Below are positions 36,555 through 61,817 of a stretch of DNA of 64,000 nucleotides, piece after piece. Position 1 is the stretch's first letter. Each line of letters begins with the position of its first letter. Position numbers and translations under genes: made by a program. The notes below the pieces were generated by a model, which did not search any database, was not told the DNA's origin, and saw only the letters and a program-made list of their open reading frames with translations. The stretch is from Ecdyonurus torrentis. Taxonomy: Eukaryota > Arthropoda > Insecta > Ephemeroptera > Heptageniidae. The DNA is taken from assembly GCA_949318235.1 (NCBI GenBank), contig OX439127.1, positions 31,642,373 to 31,706,372 of the forward strand. Reading direction: 5' to 3'.

Positions 36555-37273
36555 TGGGGTGGTTGCATGAAAAAGCGCGGAATGCGCTTTTGACTCCATA
36601 CTGGAGCAATGAATAACATTGCTCGTCAGCATAGAGGACAAACGTCCTTGTTGACCATTTCCTTGGGAAATCTTTTTTTTTTTTTTTTTTTTTTTTTGTA
36701 TGCACATACCTGAAAACCTATAATACATGCACCTAAATGTGCCATTTTCCCATATACTACATATGGCCCACCTCATATGTTATTTAGTACTTAAGGGAGT
36801 AGGGTACCGACCTTATATCTCAAAAACTAGAAATGATTTGGTTCTAAATTTGGTGTCATTGTGTATAATATATATAGCTAAGGGTCACAACTAGCCGTGA
36901 TAAAAATTTCAAGATGTTTGACCGTCCCGAAAAAAAGAAAAAACTATTGAAATTAACATTAGGCCTTATTATGGGCTTAAAATTTCAAAAAATCATATAA
37001 AATTAATTTGCATGGTGACCCCCCCCCCCCCCCCATTTTTATATATTTGAAATTGTCTCAAGCTCAAGCTGAAGTATCATTGTGCAAAATTTCAGATTTT
37101 TTTGACGAGAAAAGTTTGAGTCCAATTGCCGACCTCGGTCACCTACTCCCTTAAATATAATACTATAAATAATGTAGAGATATTGCAGCATAGAAGAGAA
37201 GGGAATTTAAGTGATCGCGGTACAGTACGTACGGCGTCGACTTATGAATGCAACCATGTGCACATGCACCCTC
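36555..37273. mobile_element. MITE family B, copy 3, split by a TTAA element
   Basis: Starts GGGTGGTTGCATGAAAAAGC, includes the 'aataacattgctc' block, runs to 'gttatttagtac', is interrupted by the element at 36795-37150, and resumes to end 'gacttatgaatgcaacc..gcaccct' at about 37273. Confidence 0.65.
36795..37150. mobile_element. TTAA-flanked MITE family F, copy 1
   Basis: Ends GGGAGTAGGGTACCGACC and GGTCACCTACTCCC, with TTAA at 36791-36794 and 37151-37154. Poly-C run at 37020-37034. Piggybac-type target duplication. Confidence 0.88.
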
Positions 37274-37675
37274 CTAGGATATCAACTACTAATTACGACT
37301 GAATATACAGCATACCGTTCTCGATATATTTTGCTATTTATTACGAAAGGTGATTTTGCCATTCCAACCTAAAGAATAAAATATAGCGCATTACAAATTA
37401 TTTGAGTTAAAATAATTCAGTTAACGACTTAAAGTATGGCAAGTTTTCTACTTCATTTAAAGTGTGTTGAGATATGGTATTTATTTATTATTATTATTTT
37501 ATTTATTTATTTATATTTTTTATTATTACTATTTTTTTGTTTTTTGTTTTTGTTTTTTGTTTGTTTGTTTGTTTTTTTTTTTTTTTTGAGTGCGTGTGCG
37601 CAGTCAAACTGAAAAAACTGCAAGTAATAATTTAGGATTTTTGCAGGGATTAATATATATATATATATATATTAA

Positions 37676-38002
37676 GGGAGTGGGGGGACCGACGTCGGTC
37701 TTTAGACTCAAATTTTTCTCGTCAAAAAAATCTGAAATTTTGCACAGTTTGAGACAAATTCAAATATATAAAAAATTGGCGGGGTCACTGTGCAAATTAA
37801 TTTTTTGTTTTTTTTTTGAAATTTTAAGCCCATAAGGCCCAGTGTTAATTTCAATATTTTTTTTCTTTTTTTTTTTTTTGGAACGGTCAAACATCATGAA
37901 ATTTTTATCACGGCTAGGTGTGACTCTTAGCTACACAGTGACACTAAATTTAGACCCAAAACACTTCTAGTTTTTGAGATATAAGGTCGGTACCCTACTC
38001 CC
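37676..38002. mobile_element. TTAA-flanked MITE family F, copy 2 (inverted)
   Basis: Reverse complement of copy 1 with moderate divergence; TTAA at 37672-37675 and 38003-38006. Confidence 0.87.
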
Positions 38003-38225
38003 TTAAAGCTACACTATCGGAATCCGACAAGTATTTTTTATTTTTTTAGTCATTATAAACTGGACTTAATTTCACCCTTGCCACACGTGACAAGTGGACC
38101 ATAAGAGAGAAAAAAATAGTAACTGATAGTAAATTCTTCGTCTCTGACGTCAGAGATGAAACGCAAATGTCACAATGTCGAATTTTACAGATGCATGTTG
38201 AGTGGTTTGAAATTCAGTTTCCTAT

Positions 38226-38624
38226 AAAATGAAGGTGATTCGAGTTATTGTCATAAAACTCACTCAGGTAAAAAGGATTAAATTAGTGAGTTAAAATAAA
38301 ATTGATGTTTTACTCTGATCATTGATGTGCAAACTATTTATTTGTAATTTTTTTTTTGTCATGAAATTTGCATTGCATACCAAAATCAAATTCCTAGCAC
38401 AATTAGAAGGGTATTAAAATTGATTAGACCAATTATTGATCAATAAATCAATATTAAAATCTTTTCTTCTAAGAGGTTGATTTTGGTATAAATTCCAATG
38501 CAAAGTTTGTGACAATTACAAATAAATTGTTCGCAAAATGATCAGAGAACAAAATTTATTTTATTTTAACTCACTAATTTAATCCTTTCTACCTGAGTGG
38601 AGTTTTATGACAATAGATCACCTT
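38226..38624. mobile_element. Foldback element family M
   Basis: 'ttattgtcataaaactcact' pairs with 'agtggagttttatgacaata'; pairing continues through 'gattaaattagtgagttaaa' and 'caaactatttatttgtaatt'. Confidence 0.8.
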
Positions 38625-38629
38625 CTTTA

Positions 38630-39950
38630 TTTTGTGTGACTGATGTCAATCATACCTCAATAACCTCACCCGAGGCCCTCTCGGGATACCTGGCCAAAAA
38701 GGTGCTCCGCTCCCCCACCTCCTGAGCAGGTAGTCGGCTATGAGTTACATAAACTTTTTATCCATAAGAGATATTGTTAATCTAATAAACATTATATCAT
38801 ATGATTTGATATTTCACGTAAATTTACTCATTTTCATCAAGCTGATTCGCGTATAGTTTTTGTCGCATCAAATAGGACAATAACTTCTTTATCTACCTGT
38901 GCTCTACACAGGTGACAAAAAATACAAAAGCGAGAAAAGAAATATATATATGGTATAAATGCCAGCAATCGTGAGTGCATCTGTGGGTTATCAAAATGCC
39001 GTCGAGCCCGTCTTTTTCTAGGAAAAAATATTTGTAGGCAATTGTGTTCAGTATATTTTCAATATATCAGGCTTGCTTAAGAGCATGCTTTACTTATTAT
39101 TATATTGTTCGTTTCTGAATTTCATTGTATAACCATATAAATAAAGAATAAAGTATAACTTAAGTACTGCAAACATTTAACTGACCTGTTGGACATTTGA
39201 TTTCTTTGACTTGAAAATAATAATAATAAATTGTCGCGCTAGGTTGTTCCCTATAATGGTATCAAAAGTATTGAAAGAAGATATCTTGATCAATTCATTC
39301 GTTCAAGAAACAAAGGCATATAGAAATCAAAATAAATTTTTGGTGAAATTTTTTTTCATAAAGTACTGCTATTTTTATTATTATTATCAAAGACCATATA
39401 CATTATGTATAATGGTCTTTGTTATTATCCTGTATAAGTATTACAAAATAAATATAATATAAATGGAAAAACAGTAAAGCGTTTAGTAAAATTGTAAATC
39501 ATAGGTTAAAATTATTATTGTTTGAATATGTGTTTAGTATAATTTTTTGTTGATTAAAATGGACAGTAAACTTTAAAACTTATTCTTATTAATCTTTTTA
39601 TTTATCATTATTATTTAATAAATCACAAATTTATAATAAATTTGTGTATATTAATGTTATTCTGGTTGCATATGTAAAATTTTACTTCATCATATCTTAT
39701 GTATTGTATTTGTATTTCATAGAGAGTAATGAATTTAAAGCATATCTCTATACATAAAAAAGTTATAACACGTAGAACTTAACATCCTTGCAATTCACAA
39801 ATAAAAATGAAAAATATTTTATAATAATTTTGCTTATACAATTTTACGTTACTCAAAACAATTGTTTTTTAATTATGTTTTACTTTTTTTCTTGAAATAT
39901 TTAATTCAATAATAGCTAATTAATGTCGTTGTAATGAAAATAATACTTTT
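38630..39950. other. Intergenic stretch, no gene seen
   Basis: Contains 'gggatacctggccaaaaaggt' at about 38690, which recurs inverted near 42280-42300; otherwise AT-rich with no exon recognised. Confidence 0.4.
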
Positions 39951-39959
39951 TAAATAAAC

Positions 39960-40682
39960 CCGCATAAAAATATTCCAGTTCTATATACATTTTAAATGAA
40001 CTCTTTTAAGTTTTTTTTTTTTTTCAATAAATTTGAATTCTTTTACATTGTTTTTAATAAAAAAGCAGTTCTAAACAGTTCTATTCTAACATTAAATAGA
40101 ATTTTTCAGCACCGTTCTATTTAATTTCTTTTTATATTTTACAGTTCTATATAAATTCTCAAAAATTTAATAAATAAAAATAAATAAAATGAAACAGTTC
40201 TAAATAAAGTCTATTTTTATAGTGAATTCCATAAGGTTGTTTTTATTTATTTTTTATTTTGCTCACAGTTCTAAATGCATTTTTTATTTGGAAAACGATT
40301 CCAATTGAATATTAAAAAACTATAATAAGTAATAATTTCCAACACAGTTAATTCTTTTTTATTTCTTTTTTATTTTGAAAATGGGGTCTATAAATCATGT
40401 TTAAGAGTTCTAAAATAGTTAATTTTATTTGGAAAATTTTCTAACGATTCTTATCGAGTTCTTTTTATGCATTCCAAAAGAGTTCCACAAAAACATTTTA
40501 TAAAAATGATTTCTAAATAAATTCCATTCATTTAATTTTTTTATTACAAATGCGCGAAATTTTAAAAATTGATTGAAATTAATTTCATCAATTAATTAAA
40601 AAATTACTTAATATTTTCAACCCGATTTAAAATAAATTGATTCCAGACTATTCAGTAAAAAAAATCATCTTAAAAGAATTGC

Positions 40683-40735
<53 letters not shown>

Positions 40736-41740
40736 ATTTTATGAGGAACTAAAAACATTTCAACATTTTTTTAAATAATAAATTCTTTCCCGTGTTAAGG
40801 GGAATGTCTGACAGAAGGTCCGCGGACAAAAGGCCCTCGAGTGCTACATGTTTAATTTTATTCAAATCGGACAAAAAATATTGAAGTTATAAGGGAAAAA
40901 TGACTCTCCAAAATGGTTTTGGAGCTGCCACTTCTCCAATTTTTAAACGATCTGTTTCATATTTTGGACACGATTATATCTCGTCGAGATCTACCTGTAT
41001 AAACTCATCAGAATTTGATATTCCGCCTCTTTCACCCCTTTAACTTGAATTCTGGTCTAAAAAGTACAATTTTCTCGGAAACTATTAAAGATATAGAGCC
41101 TCCAAATTAGCGCCAAACGACAGGAAATCGAAAGATGATTCTAAGATCAGATCTGTTCCGCTATAGGCATGTAGCATGAGGACGAGCTACACGAGCTTAA
41201 ATATTTTTGACTATATTATATAGGGTGTGTACGCATGACGTCATTCTGAGTGCTTTTCGATGCTCTTCTGAGCAATGAATAACATTGCTCAGCATAGGAC
41301 AAAAGTAGTTTTTGGCTATTTTCTTTGGAAAATTAGCCATTTTTTGGTCATCATTATTTTTCTAGCATACTTGAGGTACTAATTCAACCTGTTAACAGCA
41401 TCAGGAAATATATAAAAATAATAAGAAATAAAATATAATAAGAAAGGAACTGAAAAAGAACTCTGTTTTATTTTATTTAAAAAGAACTCAAAAAGAATTG
41501 ATTTTATTTTATTTAAAAGAACTCAAATAGAATGCATCAAGGGCTGTGAATATAATTACCGTGGGAATAAAGTTCTAAAAGAGTTCTAAAAAAAGCAAAA
41601 TAAATAAAAATAAAAACATGAGCAGTTCTAAATGATATCTTTTTTGCAACAAAAAAATTATTTAGAAGCGCTTCTAAATGAATATTATTTTTTTAAAAAG
41701 GAATTCAAATAGAACTGAATCTTTTTTATTCGGGAATGTA
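39960..41740. repeat. Degenerate AGTTCTAAAT-rich repeat region
   Basis: Motifs of the form AGTTCTAAAT, TCTATTTAGAAC and AAAGAACTC recur irregularly at 39990-40520 and again at 41440-41730, on both strands, separated by a T-run (40690-40733) and a block with complex sequence (40799-41215) that starts TTAAGGGGAATGTCTGACA, similar to the sequence after the TTAA palindrome at 3046. Looks like a decayed satellite or microsatellite-rich element. Confidence 0.5.
41219..41408. mobile_element. MITE family B, copy 4 (3'-truncated)
   Basis: Starts TATAGGGTGTGTACGCATGA, has TGACGTCA at 41236-41243, and stops at 'ctgttaacagcatcagg'. Confidence 0.78.
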
Positions 41741-43017
41741 TATGTATAAACATCAAATTATAATTTAGTCGTTGTTTTGTTTTTTTTTAATATTAATACA
41801 ATAACAATAAGATAATTAAGAAATATATTTTCTCTCTATATGATATATGTATAAAATACTTTTATTATATTATTAATATAGAAATTATAATATAATATGA
41901 TTAATATGTAATATTTACATAATATAACACATTTATTTTATGAAGCAAGAAGCAAACAATGCATTTTTATACGCAAAATGTTAAAAGTCTGATGTTTATA
42001 CATAAGGTACTGCACAAGCGTATATTTCTCTCTATAAGGTGCGTACTTTTCTGTAAAAAGTACATGCATATGTTACACTTTATCTATGTTTTAAATTATT
42101 TGATTAAAGTTTTAAAAAATATGACATGTAATTGAAAATGTTGGAGAACATTTTTAAAAAATAACCATAATTTTACAATGCGTAGATTTCGAGCAATTAA
42201 TTATTAAAAACACCAAAAATACATGGGGTTAAATTGAAGTGAAAGCGAAAGTCACTCGTAGCGCAGGTAGATAGCTCCCCTACCTTACGGCCAGGTATCC
42301 CGGGGTCGGCGCGTTACCTGACTCTCTTTTCACTTTTAACATACCCCCTGATAGACTTGTGACCTTCCTACATTTCTTTATCACTTTTTGGGCAGTGAAT
42401 TGCCGCACACCAGAGCACATATATCAATTTAATTAACCTAATCAAATTCATTTTTGATCAAAAAATAATTTTGTTGGTAATTTATGCCTTCGATCAGAGA
42501 CACTATATAAGGTATGTGAATAACACTTTGTCTTCTTTGTAAAGGATGTCTTTAATAAGTATAATATATGCAAAAAAAAAAAAAAAAAAAACTTCTCCAA
42601 TTTTTTTTCCGCTTTAGAATATATATTGATTTAAAATGATTTCATGAATTGTCTGCAGAAATATAAATACAATATACAAATTAAATAAAATATTTCACAC
42701 TTTTTGTTTCTAAATTATGCAACGATCAACGTAGAGTACTCTAGATCAACGATTCAAACTCCCAATATTTTAAAATCACTGTTTTGTTAATTTAATCCTA
42801 TGTCAATATAAGTTTCAAATAAAAAATTTGAAGTTAAAAAAAACTTATCTGTATAGATATATTTTATGGCAATGTTTTTAGATTAAAAATAATGAATTTA
42901 AACACGAGACTGTAAAAAGTTCGCACCTTGTGACCTCACTTACGTGTGGTGGGCTTGCTTATGGGCCGGACCCTTTTAGCAAGTTTTCAGGTGGGCCCTA
43001 ATGTGTCAGCCCGGTCC

Positions 43018-43020
<3 letters not shown>

Positions 43021-43081
<61 letters not shown>
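43021..43081. repeat. (TG)n(TA)n compound microsatellite
   Basis: TG then TA units directly before the hAT element at 43085. Confidence 0.93.
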
Positions 43082-43083
<2 letters not shown>

Positions 43084-43084
43084 T

Positions 43085-43654
43085 CAGGGGTAGAAGTGAG
43101 GGGGGACTGCGGGGACTTAGTCCCTCCCAAAAAAGTCAGCGGGGACTAGGTCCCTCGTCATATTTAGTTGATTGGAATAATAATAAAAAAATTACAAGAA
43201 ATTAACTTTAAAATTTCAACGGAAAAAAAAGTTTTTAGTTTCTACTGTCTTATTATTAATTAGTACAATGAAAAACTTATAATTAAAACAATAGCTAAGA
43301 TAATAAAATAAATATAAGATAAAAAATATCTTATATTCTGTGTGTTTTTTAGTTTGCTATTAATTGTTATCGTACATTTTTAGTAAAGTATTTAATGCAT
43401 TTACTGTACCGTACTGTACGTACTGTACATACATACCTTTGTGTTTTGTACATACTGTCAGTTAAATAAAAAAAAAGAGGAAGAATAAAATATATTTCTT
43501 AGATGAAATGATATTTGCTAAATTGTGTGCGATGTAATCGTGCGGCTTAACATGGAATTATTATTTTCGTTTTTTTTTTTTTTTTTTTACTTAATATAAA
43601 ATTTTAACCATATCTATATAAATTATAAATCATTAAAAAAATAACAATAAACAA

Positions 43655-43687
<33 letters not shown>

Positions 43688-43977
43688 TAAATAATAATAT
43701 AAAAATATCAGTACATTTCTGAAAATGCTATCAAATTTAGTTTGTAAAACAAGCTTAAATCATACACTTTTAAAAAAATTCGCGCCTCCGGCAGTAAGGG
43801 GGCGCTGCCCCCTTAACCCCCGAAGGGAGCTCTGCGCCCTTGACCCTCGCAAGGGGCTCCGCCCCCTTGACCCCCTGCAAGGGAGGCTCTGCCCCCCTTG
43901 AACCCCCTTCTGCTTGCCACAAGTCACTTTTACAGGTCCCCTCATAAGATCTTGACCACTTCGAACTTCTATCCCTG
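43085..43977. mobile_element. Non-autonomous hAT element with GC-rich minisatellite
   Basis: Ends CAGGGGTAGAAGTGAGG and CTTCTATCCCTG. Near the right end, four units of 28-30 bp ('ccccttgacccc.gcaagg.gctc.gc') form a GC-rich minisatellite at 43793-43910, in strong contrast to the AT-rich middle. No transposase. Flanking TA repeats hide the target duplication. Confidence 0.75.
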
Positions 43978-43987
43978 TATATAAATT

Positions 43988-44034
<47 letters not shown>

Positions 44035-44384
44035 AAATGAAGAAAGTAGCCAAATATAAAAATGTACATGTATGTGATGTATGTATTTTTTCATTAACAA
44101 ATGCGCAATATAATATTATTTTATTTTTAGACATCTAGCTGTACTCTGTTTCATTGATGCTGCGTGTATCACAGACGCAGAGGGACTTTGCAATGAAATT
44201 TTAATTCATATGGTGAAAACTGAAAAAGTATTTTTGTTTAATATACATTGCTTAGATAATATACTGAACTCTTGAGTCTTTGATTTGAGCACATAGTATA
44301 TGGCTACGCAGGCTACGTCAAGCAGTCGTTGCAGACTTTTTGCGTACTACGTAGTTGCGATCGTTTGACAGTACGTACGTGCAG

Positions 44385-44505
44385 TACAGCTCTGGCCAAA
44401 AGTGCCCGAACGGGGCAGAAGTGCGGCTGGTCTCATAAAGCGATAAGATAGTGTGGTTGCGGTTTGCCTATGCAAATCGTTCGGGAACTTTTGTCCAGAG
44501 CTGTA
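44385..44505. mobile_element. Tc1-like MITE family E, copy 2
   Basis: Ends TACAGCTCTGGCCAAAAGTG and AACTTTTGTCCAGAGCTGTA; centre 'ggtctcataaag' shared with copy 1 at 31720-31843. Confidence 0.87.
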
Positions 44506-45328
44506 CATACACACGATTGTGATAACATATTTAACCATTCAAAAATTCGCGACGAATTTGTAATGCCTATCTTATAGGAAAAATATGTGCTGCATTTGAA
44601 CGGCCAAATACCTTATCACAGTCATGTGTACATTTTATTATATTTTAGCATATTATAAGAAAGATATGTTCATAGAGATGTGACTATATATACTTTCAGT
44701 CTAGTTTGATGCCGAATAAACATATTTGCATTCCATACAAAGAATATTTCAAACTAAAAACAAACAAAAATCACTTCAACAAATAGGGGAGACTGGAGGA
44801 GGGTGGTGGGGGTTAGATTCGGAGATGCGTTTTAAATTAATGCATATGACGGGTATAATAATGAATTATATCCTATATTGTGTATCTCAGTTTTTGAAAA
44901 TGATTTTGATAAAGCTGGACTCGTTCCGCAAACATACCACTCTGACTACAATATTATTGTAGCTTTTCGTTGTTATAGCCTCTAAATTTTCCGGGAATCA
45001 GGGATACTTCTTTGAATTTTTGTAGAAACTGCAATACCTAATTTAAACTAATTATCCTTTAAGGGTTGTATTTAGAAGGCTGGCACGCATATCTCAAAAT
45101 CTAAAACGAAAACTTCCAAACTTTATGATACCATTTCAAAGTTATAAATAAAGTTATATATATGATGCCTCCCAACCCCCCCCCCCCCCCTTGTTTGTTT
45201 GTTCTGTTTTATTATTTTTGAAGATACGTTATCCTATCACTGCGTGCAACATTTCAGTTTTTTCTTTCTTTACAAATCCCGCAGTAGCTGATTTCTTGCC
45301 TTCGAAGTACTGCACAATTATTCAATTG

Positions 45329-45342
45329 AAAAAAAAAAAAAG

Positions 45343-45374
<32 letters not shown>

Positions 45375-45391
45375 GAAGAAGTACACGTGTA
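45329..45391. repeat. A-run and (GAA)n microsatellite
   Basis: A12 followed by about 14 GAA units with one GTA variant. Confidence 0.93.
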
Positions 45392-45675
45392 GTAGAAGTG
45401 TACACCATTCTGTGCACTGTCGAATCCATAGTCAAACTGTGACTCTGGTAAATTGATAAACTGGACGACAGTATCGGTATATTTCAACAAACTGACTCAA
45501 CATTCATCATAATGTCGTATACATAATTATGTCTGTTTTATGAAAACGTTTCAAGTTTTCATTGTTTGCGTTGTTAAATGTTAAATTTCAGTTTCATATA
45601 AGTTTTATTAAAATGAAAAGCAAATATACAAAAACACATATAATATACATCTAAACACTCACACTAGTTTGACTA

Positions 45676-45733
45676 TAGTTATGCAAACTGCAACGTACAA
45701 CAGATCAAACAGTTGCATATATTACAGGCTGTA
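45676..45733. repeat. 58-bp direct repeat, copy 1
   Basis: Identical to 52963-53020. Contains an imperfect hairpin, TATGCAAACTG ... CAGTTGCATA. Confidence 0.85.
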
Positions 45734-46720
45734 TATGTATTTTGTAATCCAGTGAACCTTTTTGTAAAGAACGAATAAGTATATAAATACAACTTATTTT
45801 AATTGGCATGCTATATCTAATTAATTTTACACAGTTTAAATGTTATTTGAATTTAAAGTTTTCATAAGTCGCACAATTAACAAAACGAATATTGAAGTTA
45901 ATTTTAAACTAATTAATACATATTACAGAATATCATCAGTCCTGGAGGTGAGTTGGAGGTTATGTTTAGAGGTGTTCGATGGAAAACCAACTGTATAGCT
46001 ACATTTATTTTATTAGAAAAGAATTGCGGTGATATTTTTATTCTCTGATGGCTGACAATTTTTACGTGACGTTGTGCTTTGATTTTGAAGTAACAGGTAT
46101 CGCGGCTTAAAGTTTGGGTCACACTGAATTAAAACTACGTAAGGCGACATAAATTTTTTGCTTGGTATATTTTTGTCATTTTAGTTTTATTTCATATTGT
46201 TAACATCACTTAAATTATAATAGGAATGCAATTTACAAAGCATTTTCTAGTATATACTAATGATTTTATAGGAATGAGAGGGTAACTGCAAAAAATAAAT
46301 AAATAAACTTTATAAAGTAAAAATGGACAATAATAAATAAAACTTTCGGTATTGTTTCTTTAAAATAACTTTATTGTTACCTAATGATTACAATCATGCA
46401 GTCAGATCAATATTCAGACAGACAAAACATGACAGAAAGTTTATTCAAATCTATAACATCATAATTTACACTTAACAATTAAGGCTCAGGGAAAAAAAAA
46501 TAATAAACATAGGTGGTACAAGTTGATGGACATGAATGAATAAAAAAACCACGTTTCATTTTTATATCGCTCGTTGTAAAAAAAATTAAGGAACAGATGC
46601 CATAATCAATAATATTTATTAAAATGTAAAGTGTATTCGGTGCATTTTTTTTTTATTTCCTTTTTATTATGAGTAAAATTGTCTGCTGCTAATCTTTGTT
46701 ATTTTATATATCTTTGGTGG

Positions 46721-46754
<34 letters not shown>

Positions 46755-46804
46755 CATATTTATTATTTTACATTTTTAAGGTGGCTTATTTTACAAACAC
46801 TGAA

Positions 46805-46954
<150 letters not shown>

Positions 46955-47253
46955 TTGGTAAGAGGTGTACCTTTTAAGGTCACCATTTTTATAGCTAAAT
47001 TAATTTGCATATTTAAAAAAAAAAAGAAGTTTTGGAAATTATTTAAATGTAAAACCACCTTAAACCAAAACATTCAGCAAAGACAATTGATCTCAAATAA
47101 AACTATAATATAATCTACATGCAGTGAAATTTTGTATTTTACAACTAACAAACAATAATAATAATAATAATAATTAAAATGATAAAATAAAATTATAGTT
47201 ATGATGTGATGAATAAATTTAAAAAAAAAAATAGTACACAATAGGACGTAATA

Positions 47254-47302
<49 letters not shown>

Positions 47303-47469
47303 ACTAGGGTAATCATGGACAGATTATTTACGATTACAATGCAATTTAAAAAAAGGGCCTTACCAAATATTCTTCAATAGTTTGTTTTGAATTGGGTTAA
47401 AATATGAATAGTATGGGGTTGATAATATAATTTTAATTTTTTTTTCTTGCATAGTTACACCAACTTCTA

Positions 47470-47473
<4 letters not shown>

Positions 47474-47541
<68 letters not shown>
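47474..47541. repeat. (TA)n microsatellite
   Basis: About 34 TA units. Confidence 0.96.
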
Positions 47542-47545
<4 letters not shown>

Positions 47546-48835
47546 CTGAAAATTAAATAATTTTACTTTATTTTTTAGTTAAAACACTAAAAACATAGAG
47601 CATTGTCATGTATTTAAATTTAGTATTATTTTTATACAATACATGTTTTCTTTTTCTTTTAACTTCATGTTATATAATATGTTTGAAAATGTAAATATGT
47701 GAGTAATTGCAATGTAATCTTTAAATAAACTAGAACTCAGGACGAAACCCTGTTTTTGTTTTAAAATACAAAAGCATGAAAACTTAATCTTAATGATGGG
47801 AATTGCACAGTTTGCGAATATAAATGTCAATGTTAGAGAATCACAATTATATTACGAATACATTTCATCAGTCAGAGTAAACCTCTAAAATTTCCCCCAT
47901 AAATTATAACAATATGCAAGTTTTTATAAATACTTTTTGTTTTAATTTCCTGTAGATAATTGGATGCAAGAGTGAAATATAGAAAAATGTTTTTTTTTTT
48001 TCTTTCATTATTATTATTTAAAATGGATGAAGTGCATTGAATCTAACAATAAGATACTTACATGTGTGAAAGTGCAAAAAATATATTTACAAAAGAAATA
48101 AAAAATTATAATAGATGAGTTCACCATGAAATGTTTCTTTAAAAAAAAAATAAAAAAAAAATATATTTACTACTTTTTTTAATATAATTTTTCCCAAAGT
48201 CTTTGGCAATGCAAAAATTATTACAGTAACCTGTAAATCTACGATTTCTATTTTCCATTTTGTCCCTTAAAATTACGAAATTTTTTGGTAAGTGATTTTT
48301 ATACCATTATATTGTAAGTGAATCTTGAAAACACTTTTTATTATATATATATATTATATAATATAAATTTCTTAACACACTGTTTTATTTCACTGTTGTG
48401 TGAGTTTCTATCTACACATTTAAAAATTCCTTCAAGATGTTGTTGTAAGTCCTTTTTTTATATATGTATTTATTTTATATTAATATTATTAATGCGATAT
48501 AATTTGCAAGTAGTTTCTGCGCACAGAGGTAGCAGTAGTAAAACTGATATATATGAACACAAATAAGTTTTTCTTTCTTTATTCCCCCCTCCCCTTTTCC
48601 CCCCTTTTCTTCTTTTTTCTTTTATAATTAAAATGTTTTGTCACTGAAAGTTTTTAAACATTTTTTAACACTGAAATGATGATGAGTATGACATGTCCTC
48701 TTTGGCTACTAAGCTTATTTTCTGAGATCTCATACACCATATATGAGGAGAAAAGCGAAAGGCCGACGAAATTTTGAATTTAAATGTTGACGACGTTGAA
48801 GTTATCCGTGTTGTTTTTGATAATGTTTGAGAGGC

Positions 48836-59769
<10,934 letters not shown>

Positions 59770-59789
59770 CTAAAATCATACAAATCAAA

Positions 59790-60895
59790 ATTGTAATATT
59801 TTTTTAACTATAATAAGCTCTATAGTGCAATCGTAATTATTTTTCAATATTAATTTATTAGCATAGTAATTAAACTATCATGATTACAAGGGAGGGTACT
59901 TGTATATAGTCTTACCACGACAGATGGTAAAATGTACTATTGCAATTCTCCATGGTCATATTAATCAACATTTAAATCATAACCCTTTTTTAACATAACA
60001 ATATCCAATATCTTATTATATATATATACAGAAATATGTCATTCAAAATTAAAATAATATAATGAAAAAACTTTTGATATTTAAGTTTTTGTTCCATTAT
60101 CAATCCATAAGTGAGCAAAAGATCGTATTTGATACTGTTAATTTATAATACAAATCTCCCCCTCCATTCTTCTTTCTCTTTATTATTCAACCCTCTCAAA
60201 TAAAATATTCTCTACTCTCTCTTTCTCTCTCTTACTCGACCCTCTCTCTATTTCAATCTAGGGGCGTGAGTTAAAAGCACCCTCTATAGACCTCAATTAA
60301 ACAGATGACTCGATTAATGCAAGATCAAATTTCTATAAAAACTTTTTACATTGTATATAAAATAATTTAATATAGTTGTTGAATAAGTTCACAAGTTGAC
60401 AAACAAAACATTAATCGTATTGTATGTAATATACTTTTTGAAGGCGATATTTATATATACGATTTATCAAAATAACATTTCTTTTTTGACACTTATTATA
60501 ATAAAATACTTTTATTTCTATAAATAAAAAAAATAATATACTATAAAAAATAAAATCATATGAAAAGTAATTTAGACGAAAATTATATACAGCCTTCATC
60601 AAAGTAATAATTTAATAAATTATAACATGTGTGCTAGTGAATTGTAAATTATCGTGTGATTGACCACATGGCGGCTATCGCGGCTAATTTCAGGCTTCGT
60701 GATTTTTGTAAGTTCTTAAAAGTAATTAAGATGCTAACTAAATTACTACTATGAGTTTTTTTTAAATCAATTAATCAAATATTTTATTAGTTCACGTGAC
60801 GAAACCGGAAGTAAATTATCGTGTATTCTACAGGTAGAATGTTAAAACTTGACGTGTTGCACGTAAATGATTCAGCAACAAGTTTTGTATAAAAT
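59790..60895. other. 5'-side Pax intron, no exon seen
   Basis: I searched both strands for paired-domain signatures (GGVFVNGRPLP, SHGCVSKIL, PKVATPKVV) by reading frames and saw none. The intron upstream of 59769 is therefore at least 4.2 kb. Confidence 0.55.
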
Positions 60896-60898
60896 TTG

Positions 60899-61101
<203 letters not shown>

Positions 61102-61269
61102 ATTATGTATGTATGTATATGTAATTTTTTGTTTGCTTATACAGTTAGTCACGTATATAGTGACAAAGTATCATCCTATACTATACGGCTCAAAATATCG
61201 TCAATTAATATCGTTTTTTGGAATATAGTAGCTTTCTATATTTATATTTAATGAATTAATTCATTGCAA

Positions 61270-61781
61270 AAAAAAAAAAAAAAAAAAAAAAAAAGTGTTA
61301 ATATTGTATCAGGCAGTGATTAATCAAATAACAATCTCTTGAGTAACTTTTATAATTTCTATTTAAAGCTTATAGATAACAAGATAGTACAATAGGTATT
61401 TTGTTAAGAGTTCTTTATGTTATCAGTAGCCGACAGAGAAGAATTAATCACCGTTCATTATCACACACCGATATCTCCAAACAACGATTGCGGCTTGTAA
61501 TCACGACCAACTTGGCTCAAATATTGTCACAACGCATGTCAACAATCCCTTGACACTTGTAAAGTGCTTGTCGTATAATCCCTATTATACACACTCGTTG
61601 AGAAAAAAAAAATAATAAAACTATGTGCCACCTCTACAATCCTAAAAATAAATAAATTCAGAAAATAATATTTAATAACACACTTGAAATCCCCCTATGT
61701 GAAATGTTATGTATATGTATTTAAAGTCTATAATAAAATGCTTTGCGCTGTATTGTACGCGTTTAAACGCTACCTGCAGCT

Positions 61782-61817
<36 letters not shown>

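Noticed and set aside
38680..42310. 3.6-kb transposon with ends at the inverted GGGATACCTGGCC motif
   Set aside because: Only about 13-20 bp pair and no target duplication or transposase is visible; kept as a coincidence or old repeat.
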